Of a stretch of DNA of 64,000 nt, positions 10,068-18,540 are shown piece after piece (position 1 is the stretch's first letter; the number at the start of each line of letters is the position of its first letter). The translations under genes were made by a program, and so were the position numbers. Origin of the DNA: Pseudobutyrivibrio sp. (GTDB taxonomy: Bacteria > Bacillota > Clostridia > Lachnospirales > Lachnospiraceae). The notes below the pieces were generated by a model. That model ran no database searches. It worked only from the letters and a program-made list of their open reading frames with translations, and had not been told where the DNA came from. The stretch spans positions 62,001-126,000 of the forward strand of contig NZ_SVEV01000002.1 of the NCBI RefSeq assembly GCF_015057185.1, in the 5' to 3' direction.

Positions 10068-12050
10068 ATGACGTTTAGTTTTGGAATTACACTGATATTT
10101 TTAATATATAGCATAGTGTGGATACAGTTTCCTGGCATGTTATTTTCAAATTTCTTGTTGCCAAGGAGACTAAAAGTATCTACTAGATTATTGGCAGGAT
10201 ATTTCCTGGGAGTTGCGTACTTAGCACTTGTTTATTATATACAATCTATTCTTGGTGTCGGTTTGCTTATTACCATAGCAGGACCACTTGCCACAATAAT
10301 GTATTTGAGAATGTATATAAAAAGAGGGCGCCCATCACTTTTTAATGCTGGTGAGCGATTCAGTACAACCTTCCTTGGAATATTTGCATTTATATATATT
10401 GTTTCGGTAATTAATTTTCAATTTAAGTTTTACGGAGCTCTTTCGGGACAGACTACTCAGGTGTATCACGATTTTCTGTTTCATACAGGAAATATCGCAT
10501 CCCTCAGTAGGAGCTTTCCAAATCAGGATATCAGAATTAATGGTCTGACATTTTACTACCATTATTTCTACGAATTGATTTTTGCCATGTGCAAAAACAT
10601 TTTCCATTTTGACGCTTTTAGAACATACATGAATGGCAATGCTTTGGTTTCTGCTTGGCCTTTATCTCTTGCACTTATGACCATTGGCGAGCGTATCAGA
10701 GCTGGTCGTGAGTGTGCACCAAAGAAATTCTTTTTCTATTGCTTTGGCACCTTGATTTCATGTATTTGCCTGCTTCCACTTAATGTGGCAGGTGGAGTAT
10801 TCCCTTTGTCATGGCTTGATAATCATTTGTTTAGCAATGGCAATGCTATGGGACTTGCAATGTCACTGACAGTGCTTATGGTGGATATTTTGGTTGAGGT
10901 TTGGTATGACAAATATTCTCCAAAGATTATGGTTGCCCTCTTAGTACTTTCAGCTACAACCACAGGCTTCAAAGGCACTACCGGAGCTCTTTTGGCAGGC
11001 ATTACCGTGGCAGTGTTTGTGGTCGAGCTTTGCATAACCAAAAGATTTCATTTCCACAGACTTTTATATGTTATCAGCACATTGGTAGGCTTCATTTTTA
11101 CCTACATACTTGTAACAGTAGGCTTAAACTCATCTGGTGCAAACAACCGCGCCATGACACTTGGCCCTGCTGGTACACTTGAGGCTAGTCGAGTTGGACA
11201 GGTTTTTGATAAATTAGGATTTAATTATCTTGCTGCGCCATGGAATATCATAGCTATAATTCTTTGCGGCATGTGCATCATCGGACCATGCATTTTGCCA
11301 TTTACAGGCTTTGCAGTTTCTAAATTCAAAACCTTAATTATAGACGGTGTTATCGGAAATATATTTGATTGGTTCGTTATTGGTTCTGTTATGATGGGAC
11401 TTATTGGATTTTGCTTTGTATCAGTTCCCGGTCTTTCTCAGGGATACTTTGTCATTACAAATGCAGCATTTATTTTCTATGGCACTGTTATGTACATAAT
11501 TGATAACAGAGGTCGCTTGATTTCATATTTCATGAATATATTCTGGGGCCTCGGAGTGGTATTATTAGTGCTTGATATTGCACACTATTGCATCGATGAT
11601 CTTGAACAAAATGCAGTTTATCGCACAGAAGCTGGTGACAGACCTGACCTGGTTTCAAAGGACACTTTAGATGCCTACCTATGGCTCAGAGACAATACGC
11701 CAGAGGATGCCCAAATTGTTGTAGATAGATTCTCAGAGGAGCTTGATTATCGTAATATTTATTTCTACGCTAGCGCATTTTCTGAGCGCCAGTGCTATTT
11801 AGAGGGATATGATTATTCAGATATTTCTCAGAAGCAGGTTCAGGCAATGCTTTCAATCAACGAGAAATTTTATAGCGATGACTGGAAGGAAGTTGATGCT
11901 GTTTTCGATATTTACAAAATGGATTATTTAGTTGTAACAGATATGGGACATCCAAACTATGTGAATAACAATTGGAGACTAAACCTTGTTTATGAAAACG
12001 AGGATGTTTCAATATATAAGTACGAAAATAAGAAATCCAGTGAGGACTAG
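10068..12050 (+). CDS. Polytopic membrane protein, probable glycan biosynthesis/glycosyltransferase-C-like
   Basis: About a dozen TM segments and C-terminal soluble domain (AYLWLRDNTPEDAQIVVDRFSEE) typical of GT-C/YfhO-like proteins; polysaccharide context. Confidence 0.55.
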   Translation: MTFSFGITLIFLIYSIVWIQFPGMLFSNFLLPRRLKVSTRLLAGYFLGVAYLALVYYIQSILGVGLLITIAGPLATIMYLRMYIKRGRPSLFNAGERFSTTFLGIFAFIYIVSVINFQFKFYGALSGQTTQVYHDFLFHTGNIASLSRSFPNQDIRINGLTFYYHYFYELIFAMCKNIFHFDAFRTYMNGNALVSAWPLSLALMTIGERIRAGRECAPKKFFFYCFGTLISCICLLPLNVAGGVFPLSWLDNHLFSNGNAMGLAMSLTVLMVDILVEVWYDKYSPKIMVALLVLSATTTGFKGTTGALLAGITVAVFVVELCITKRFHFHRLLYVISTLVGFIFTYILVTVGLNSSGANNRAMTLGPAGTLEASRVGQVFDKLGFNYLAAPWNIIAIILCGMCIIGPCILPFTGFAVSKFKTLIIDGVIGNIFDWFVIGSVMMGLIGFCFVSVPGLSQGYFVITNAAFIFYGTVMYIIDNRGRLISYFMNIFWGLGVVLLVLDIAHYCIDDLEQNAVYRTEAGDRPDLVSKDTLDAYLWLRDNTPEDAQIVVDRFSEELDYRNIYFYASAFSERQCYLEGYDYSDISQKQVQAMLSINEKFYSDDWKEVDAVFDIYKMDYLVVTDMGHPNYVNNNWRLNLVYENEDVSIYKYENKKSSED

Positions 12051-12053
12051 AAT

Positions 12054-13826
12054 ATGAAAGAGTTAGAGTATCCATTTGATGGAGATTATTTACTCTCGAA
12101 AAAGAAAAGAATTAAAAAGGAGCTTTTGGCAGCCGACACCAAATTCATCGATAAAAAGATTGCAGTTTTAGGTGGTGGCACTACAGCAAACATCATTCTT
12201 ATGATGGAGCTTTTCCTTTTAAATAACGGTATTCGCCCAACCTTCTATGAGAGCGAATACAATAAATACTATGAGGATGCTGTTTTCCCTAACCCAGAGT
12301 TAGAGGAGTTTGCTCCTGATATTATTTATGTTTGCACAAGCAATAGAAACATCACCTCATTCCCTACACTTTCCATGTCCAGGGATGATGTGAATGAGCT
12401 TTTAAATAATCAGTACGAGAAATACGAAACCATTTGGAAGACCTTGGCTGAGAAATACAATTGCCCAATCATCCAGAACAATTTCGAAATGCCATTGTAC
12501 AGATTAATGGGAAATAGAGATGCTTACGATTATCGTGGCGCTATGAATTTCATTAGCAGACTCAATCAGCGCATGTACGATTATGCAGAGGCAACCGAGA
12601 ATTTCTACGTATGCGATTTGAATTATATTTCTGCAGATTACGGATTAAAGGAATGGTCAGATCCATTCTATTGGTATATGTACAAATATGCCATGTCTGT
12701 ACCTGCAATCCCATATTTGGCCTTCAATGTAGCCAATATTATCAAGTCACTTCTTGGTAAAAATAAAAAGGGATTTGTCCTCGATTTGGATAATACTCTT
12801 TGGGGCGGCGTCATTGGCGATGACGGTGTGGATGGCATTGTTCTTGGACCTGAGGAAGCAGAGGGTCAGGCTTACACAGAGTTCCAGAGATATTTAAAGG
12901 CTCATCAGCAACTGGGTGTAATATTAAATGTAGATTCAAAAAATGATTATGAGAATGCCATTGCAGGAATTAACCATCCTGACAGTGAATTCAAAGAAAA
13001 TGATTTTATTTCTATAAAGGCAAACTGGGATCCAAAGGACAAAAACTTTGCAGACATTGCAGCAGAGCTTACTCTTTTGCCAGAGAGTCTTGTATTTGTG
13101 GATGACAACCCAGCAGAGCGCCATATTGTTACAGAGCAGTTAAAGGGAGTATGCGCCCCAGAATTGGACAACGTAGTTCACTACATCCAGACAATTGACC
13201 GCTCAGGCTTCTTCGAGGCTACAAACATTTCTGCAGACGATTTAAAACGAAATGAAATGTATCAGGAAAATGCAGCCAGAGCAAAGCTTCAAAGTAGTTT
13301 TACTGATTATGGCCAGTACCTTGACTCATTAGAGATGACCGCTGAGATTGATTCCTTTGCGCCAGTTTATATGGCACGAATTGCTCAGCTTACCAACAAA
13401 TCAAATCAGTTTAACCTTACAACCAAGCGTTTCACACAAACAGAAATAGAGGAGACAGCAGCAGACGATAGCTACATTACCCTCTATGGCAAGCTCATGG
13501 ATAAATTCGGTGACAATGGAGTAGTTAGCATTGTTATTGGACACGTAAATGGGGATGCTTGTGATATTGATTTATGGCTTATGAGCTGTCGTGTTTTGAA
13601 GAGAGACATGGAATATGCTATGATGGACGAGCTTGTTGCCAGAGCAAAGGCAAGGGGAGTAAAAACATTAAAGGGTCACTATCTCCCAACAGCCAAAAAC
13701 AAAATGGTAAAGAATTTCTATGGAGACATGGGATTTGAGCTTGTATCTGAGTCAGAGGATGGAGCTTCTGATTGGCAGCTTGATTTAGCCGGATACGAGA
13801 ATCAAAATAAACACATTAAACGTTAG
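12054..13826 (+). CDS. FkbH-like HAD-IIIC domain protein
   Basis: FVLDLDNTLWGGVIGDDG, VFVDDNPAER; C-terminal GNAT-like region. Confidence 0.85.
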   Translation: MKELEYPFDGDYLLSKKKRIKKELLAADTKFIDKKIAVLGGGTTANIILMMELFLLNNGIRPTFYESEYNKYYEDAVFPNPELEEFAPDIIYVCTSNRNITSFPTLSMSRDDVNELLNNQYEKYETIWKTLAEKYNCPIIQNNFEMPLYRLMGNRDAYDYRGAMNFISRLNQRMYDYAEATENFYVCDLNYISADYGLKEWSDPFYWYMYKYAMSVPAIPYLAFNVANIIKSLLGKNKKGFVLDLDNTLWGGVIGDDGVDGIVLGPEEAEGQAYTEFQRYLKAHQQLGVILNVDSKNDYENAIAGINHPDSEFKENDFISIKANWDPKDKNFADIAAELTLLPESLVFVDDNPAERHIVTEQLKGVCAPELDNVVHYIQTIDRSGFFEATNISADDLKRNEMYQENAARAKLQSSFTDYGQYLDSLEMTAEIDSFAPVYMARIAQLTNKSNQFNLTTKRFTQTEIEETAADDSYITLYGKLMDKFGDNGVVSIVIGHVNGDACDIDLWLMSCRVLKRDMEYAMMDELVARAKARGVKTLKGHYLPTAKNKMVKNFYGDMGFELVSESEDGASDWQLDLAGYENQNKHIKR

Positions 13827-13833
13827 GATTTAT

Positions 13834-14643
13834 ATGTTAAAAGATATTATTTCAAACAATAAGTTAATAGCAAAGCTTGCAAAAAATGATTTTAAACAAA
13901 AGTTTGCTGGCTCAACACTTGGTGTGATTTGGGCCTTCGTGCAACCGGTAATTACAGTGCTTGTTTACTGGATAGTTTTTGACAAAGCATTAAATGCAGG
14001 AACCCAAGGCACAAAGGCAGGAATACAGGCACCTTTCGTTCTCTGGCTTTCAGCTGGTATCGTGCCATGGTTTTATTTTTCTGAGGTGCTATCAGCAGGC
14101 ACTGTTGTGCTTCAGGAGTACAACTACTTGGTTAAAAAGGTAGTTTTCCCAATTAACGTACTTCCAGTAGTAAAGGCTGTATCCTCATTGTTTGTACATG
14201 GATTTTTCGTGCTTTTCACATTGGTAGTATACCTACTTTACGGATTTGGAATTTCTCCATATATTTTACAGGTGGTTTATTATTCCATTGCAATGATGAT
14301 TCTTGTAATTGGATTGATTTACATGACAAGCGCCCTATGCGTATTCTTCAAGGATATGGCTCAGCTCATTAATATTATCCTCCAGGTAGGCATCTGGGCT
14401 ACCCCAATTATGTGGAACTTTGATGGCATGCTTGATAAAATCCCACTTTGGTTAGCATATGTACTGAAGCTTAACCCAATGTATTATATTACCAGCGGCT
14501 ATCGTGATTGCTTTATCTCCCATGTAGGCTTCTGGACACGCCCAGCCCTCACAGCGTACTTCTGGATTTTCACTTTAGTGATTTACTTCTTAGGTACTCA
14601 CGTATTCCGCAAATTGCAACCACAATTCGCAGACGTTCTATAA
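13834..14643 (+). CDS. Polysaccharide ABC exporter permease (Wzm/TagG type)
   Basis: FKQKFAGSTLGVIWAFVQPVITVLVYWIVF is characteristic of the ABC-2 polysaccharide export permease. Confidence 0.9.
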   Translation: MLKDIISNNKLIAKLAKNDFKQKFAGSTLGVIWAFVQPVITVLVYWIVFDKALNAGTQGTKAGIQAPFVLWLSAGIVPWFYFSEVLSAGTVVLQEYNYLVKKVVFPINVLPVVKAVSSLFVHGFFVLFTLVVYLLYGFGISPYILQVVYYSIAMMILVIGLIYMTSALCVFFKDMAQLINIILQVGIWATPIMWNFDGMLDKIPLWLAYVLKLNPMYYITSGYRDCFISHVGFWTRPALTAYFWIFTLVIYFLGTHVFRKLQPQFADVL

Positions 14644-14853
14644 TATTTTTCTAGAGGATTTTTATGACTTTTTGTGGGCAACTTAAGGAAAAAGCCCACA
14701 AAAACCCTGCTCTGCAGGGCAATATTTTCTTTCAGAAAATATTGGTCCATATCCGGTTCTTGATTTTCTGAGGAAAATCAAAAACCTATGATTTTTTGAA
14801 GAGTATAGTGAAAGCGATTTCAAAAAATTATCAAAAATCCTCTAGAAAATATT
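14642..14853. other. Multibranched structured element: long closing stem with five internal hairpins
   Basis: AATATTTTTCTAGAGGATTTTT... (14642-) complementary to ...AAAAATCCTCTAGAAAATATT (-14853); hairpins at 14669-14704, 14705-14719, 14721-14743, 14755-14786, 14790-14828. Confidence 0.6.
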
Positions 14854-14856
14854 AAA

Positions 14857-14890
14857 TAAAAATTGCCCGAAATTTTCGGGCAATTTTTTT
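14857..14890 (+). terminator. Intrinsic terminator
   Basis: AAAATTGCCCGAAA-TTTTCGGGCAATTTTTTT. Confidence 0.85.
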
Positions 14891-14961
14891 ATTGGACGTT
14901 TAATGTCAGATAATGGCAATAGTGATAAAATATAATTAGCTAGAAGAGGGGGGGCTTGCGT

Positions 14962-15783
14962 ATGAGATTAAAGTCATTTTCAAAAGTAAGGAGAACAGTT
15001 GTAGTTACACTGGTTGCCTTACTTTGTTCTTTTTTTATCTTCAACGAGTTCAGCTTTTTACCAGCAGATGCAGATGAGGATATTGTGGTGCAAATCGTAG
15101 CTCACAGGGGCTACTCAGGTGCTTACCCAGAAAACACCTTAAGCGCATTTGCAGGAGCTTATGCATGTGGAGCTAAAACTGTTGAATTTGATGTAAGAAA
15201 GACAAAAGATGACCAACTAGTAATATTCCATGATGATACATTGGAAAGGCTAACGGGAGATGAAACCACGGTCGCAGATTACACTTACGAGGAACTACTG
15301 CAATTAGACGCAGGCTCATGGTATGGAGACGAATTCATCTATGAAAGAATCCCAACTCTTGACCAGACACTAAGCCTACTGCAGTCCACCAATATGAGAA
15401 TTTTCTGCGAGCTCAAAAACATTGGCGATGACCCTGAATTTGTAGAGGAGGTATACAATAAATGTGCAGAATACGGACTTCTCGATAAAATCGTATTCCT
15501 GTCATTCAACTATGATTACCTTGCTACAATCAAGGAACTAGATCCAAAGCAGCCAATAATGATGTTAGCATCATTTGGTAAATCGGATTTGCCAACTAAG
15601 TATCCAGCGGAATACTATGGAATCAACATGAAAACTCTTACACCTAAAACGGTAAGAGCAATCCACGAATCAGGCGCAAAAGTATATTCCTATGGCCCAG
15701 AAAACAAAGGCCAGATGCTTTCGCTTCAGCGTCTTGGTGTGGATGGAGTTATTACGGATTACGCGGATCTATCCGTGTTGTAA
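14962..15783 (+). CDS. Glycerophosphodiester phosphodiesterase
   Basis: VAHRGYSGAYPENTLSAFAGAYACGAKTVEFDVRKTKDDQLVIFHDDTLERLT GDPD signature; N-terminal TM. Confidence 0.93.
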   Translation: MRLKSFSKVRRTVVVTLVALLCSFFIFNEFSFLPADADEDIVVQIVAHRGYSGAYPENTLSAFAGAYACGAKTVEFDVRKTKDDQLVIFHDDTLERLTGDETTVADYTYEELLQLDAGSWYGDEFIYERIPTLDQTLSLLQSTNMRIFCELKNIGDDPEFVEEVYNKCAEYGLLDKIVFLSFNYDYLATIKELDPKQPIMMLASFGKSDLPTKYPAEYYGINMKTLTPKTVRAIHESGAKVYSYGPENKGQMLSLQRLGVDGVITDYADLSVL

Positions 15784-15829
15784 CTTAATATCCTCCAGCT
15801 TCAGGAATGGGGCCTGAAGCCATGAGCAA

Positions 15830-15857
15830 GGTGGCGCATTCGGCGCCACCTTTTTTC
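15830..15857 (+). terminator. Intrinsic terminator of GDPD gene
   Basis: GGTGGCGC-attc-GGCGCCACC-TTTTTT. Confidence 0.85.
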
Positions 15858-15897
15858 GTCTTGCCACAACCCACAGATTCTTCTCGCCCCTCCATCT

Positions 15898-16605
15898 ATT
15901 CGTCTTGCCACCGCCACGGATTCTTCTTGTTCCCTTACCATCTTTTCTTCCGGCCCCATGTAATCCTTGCCCACCCTTCAGGCGCCAGCCGCGGCCCTAC
16001 CCCTCTCCCAAGATACATCGCAGGAATATCTTGTTTTCCAAATATGCAAAGAATCGCATCTTTTATTAGCATGTGTCTTTCTCATGTCTGTACAATTTTG
16101 AAAAAGGTATTTTATGGGCGGACACCAACAACTATATTTAGTGCAACTCAGGCTCAGGGGGAATTGGGCAATTTTGGAATGAACCTAGAAAAATAAAAGC
16201 TGGATTATCAATATATTGGCATGCGTCGCTAGGACGGCGACGCAAGTGCGACACGCGACACGATGTCGTATAAAGCACGGTGCCAATATATGATAATCCA
16301 GCTTTGTGATTTTTCTTGGTGAATGTATTATGAGCCCAATTCCCCCTTGAGACCTGAGTTGTACCAATTAGAACTTACTAAAATGTCCGCCCAACAAAAA
16401 TACATTTTTCAAAATAGTTCATCCATAGAAAGACACATGCGGGATGCTCCCTTTTGCATATTGGAAAACTACGATATTCGCGAAATTGTATCTTGGGAGA
16501 GGGGTAGGGCAGCGGCTGGCGCCTGAAGGGCGGGCAGGGAATCAAAAAGTGGAAGAAAAGATGGTAAGGGATACTGGGGGCATAAAGGTTGGTGGCAAGA
16601 CGAAT
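15898..16605. repeat. ~0.7-kb imperfect palindrome (inverted repeat arms with structured centre)
   Basis: Left arm 15898-16221 matches the reverse complement of right arm 16281-16605 collinearly, e.g. ATTCGTCTTGCCACC, CCCTTACCATCTTTTCTTCC, CCCTTCAGGCGCCAGCCG, CCCTACCCCTCTCCCAAGATACA, CATGTGTCTTTCT, GGGCGGACA, GGGGGAATTGGGC, AGCTGGATTATCA..ATATTGGCA. Confidence 0.9.
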
Positions 16606-16670
16606 AATTTTGGTGAAAACTTTGCGAGAAGGCGCTTTTATGGTAAAATTGTGATAAATTTGGAGGCATT

Positions 16671-17963
16671 ATGAGTGATTACGTTATTGAGGTAAAGAAT
16701 GTAGATAAGGTTTACAAGCTTTACGATAGTAATAAGGCGCGAGTGGCAGATACACTTGGGCTTACGAGAAAGAAGAATTATAAGGAGCATTATGCTCTTA
16801 AGGATATGTCCTTTGAGGTTAAAAAGGGCGAGTGCGTAGGCTTGATTGGTACTAATGGTTCTGGTAAGTCTACAATTTTAAAGATTATTACTGGTGTACT
16901 TTCTCCTACCAAGGGTGAGGTCAATGTTGATGGCCGTATTTCGGCTTTGTTAGAGCTGGGAGCTGGTTTTAACCAGGAGTACACAGGTATTGAGAATATT
17001 TATTTGAATGGTACTATGCTTGGCTATACAAATGAGGAAATTGATGCCAAGCTTGATGATATTTTGTCATTTGCTGATATTGGCGATTTCGTTTTTCAGC
17101 CAGTGAAGACTTATTCTTCCGGTATGTTTGTCCGACTTGCTTTTGCGGTGGCTATTAATATTGATCCGGAGATCCTTATTGTTGATGAGGCTCTTTCCGT
17201 TGGTGATGTTTTCTTTCAGGCGAAATGCTATAAAAAGTTCGAGGAGTTCAAAGCTGCCGGCAAGACTATTCTTTTCGTTTCCCATGATTTGGGTGCCATT
17301 AGTAAGTATTGCGATAGGGCGGTGCTTATTAATAAGGGTGACAAGGTGGCCGAGGGTACTCCAAAGGATATGATTGATATCTATAAGAAGATTCTTGTTG
17401 GCCAGGAGCCTGCACTTCATAGCAGAATGGATGACATTGATTCCCTTGGCGAAAAGGTAACCCCTGAGGCTGATGATGGTAATTCATGGAAGTCAAATTA
17501 TCAGTTGAATCCTAATGTTAATGAGTACGGCGATGGTCGAGCAAGTATAGTGGATTTTGCGGTGATTGATGATAATGGTACATACACTAATGCCATTATG
17601 AAGGGTAGTACATTTACCGTTAAATCAAAGGTACACTTTAATACAGATATTGAGAATCCTATTTTTACACTTACCTTCAAGACCTTAAAGGGCATTGATG
17701 TTACTGGTACTAATACCATGTATGAGAAATGCGATGTGGGGCTTTGCAAGGAAGGCAGCGAGTACGTAGCTACATTTACCCAGAGAATGGATATGCAGGG
17801 CGGAGAATACCTGATGTCTATTAGCTGTACAGGCTACGATGGTGTGGATTTCGTTGCATATCATAGATTGTATGATGTTATGAATATTACTGTTGTTAGT
17901 ACCAAGAATACAGTTGGTTATTATGACATGAATTCTAAGGTTACTGTTCAGCAGGTAAAATAA
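16671..17963 (+). CDS. Polysaccharide ABC exporter ATPase with C-terminal Wzt-like carbohydrate-binding domain
   Basis: Walker A GTNGSGKST, signature YSSGMFVRLAFA, Walker B ILIVDEALSVGD; ~170 aa C-terminal beta-rich extension. Confidence 0.93.
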   Translation: MSDYVIEVKNVDKVYKLYDSNKARVADTLGLTRKKNYKEHYALKDMSFEVKKGECVGLIGTNGSGKSTILKIITGVLSPTKGEVNVDGRISALLELGAGFNQEYTGIENIYLNGTMLGYTNEEIDAKLDDILSFADIGDFVFQPVKTYSSGMFVRLAFAVAINIDPEILIVDEALSVGDVFFQAKCYKKFEEFKAAGKTILFVSHDLGAISKYCDRAVLINKGDKVAEGTPKDMIDIYKKILVGQEPALHSRMDDIDSLGEKVTPEADDGNSWKSNYQLNPNVNEYGDGRASIVDFAVIDDNGTYTNAIMKGSTFTVKSKVHFNTDIENPIFTLTFKTLKGIDVTGTNTMYEKCDVGLCKEGSEYVATFTQRMDMQGGEYLMSISCTGYDGVDFVAYHRLYDVMNITVVSTKNTVGYYDMNSKVTVQQVK

Positions 17964-17994
17964 ACGGGGACTATGAGAAAAATGGAGGAAGGCT

Positions 17995-18540
17995 ATGCTT
18001 CAAGAAAAGTACAATAGGCGGATATTTGATGAGGGAACTGAACAAGCGATACAGACATTTTCTCATTTGCGTAGCAATGTTCTCTCTCCTGTTGGAATTA
18101 CAAAAGGCGATAATGTCCTGATTCTTAATCCTGATAGTGTGTCTCTTGTGGAATGGCTCAATCAGCAGGCGACAGATGTAATGATTGGTATGACCAATGA
18201 ATACTCCTCGGAGAATGATAATATTATTTCGCTTTTGCCTGAGATAAAAAAAGAGACTATCGAAAATATTAAAACAACATTTAATATCATTATTAGCCTC
18301 GGCGAATTGGTTGAGACTCCTACAGTTTTAAAAAAAATGCTTAGCCCAGAGGGGAGACTTGTATATGCTCTTTCTCAAAAGGATAGACTGTCTGGCTTCA
18401 CTAGGAAGCTTTTAGCGGAGGCAGGATTTAACGATATTTTGAGCTATAGAGTTAGCCCTGATTATTTATATACAACAGAGATTTTTTCCGAGGATTACAA
18501 AGGGGGAGGAGCAGGCGATTACTTGCTTATTGCTAGATAA
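17995..18540 (+). CDS. Putative SAM methyltransferase-like protein
   Basis: Rossmann-like pattern (KGDNVLILNPDSVSLVEWL ... FNIIISLGELVETPTVLKKMLSPEGRLVYAL); short and divergent. Confidence 0.4.
   Translation: MLQEKYNRRIFDEGTEQAIQTFSHLRSNVLSPVGITKGDNVLILNPDSVSLVEWLNQQATDVMIGMTNEYSSENDNIISLLPEIKKETIENIKTTFNIIISLGELVETPTVLKKMLSPEGRLVYALSQKDRLSGFTRKLLAEAGFNDILSYRVSPDYLYTTEIFSEDYKGGGAGDYLLIAR

Noticed and set aside
15807-16674. ORFs 15807-16196, 16185-16367, 16323-16526, 16444-16674 and 16469-16669
   Set aside because: They lie inside the palindrome, have no recognisable domains or SD, and are better explained as non-coding.
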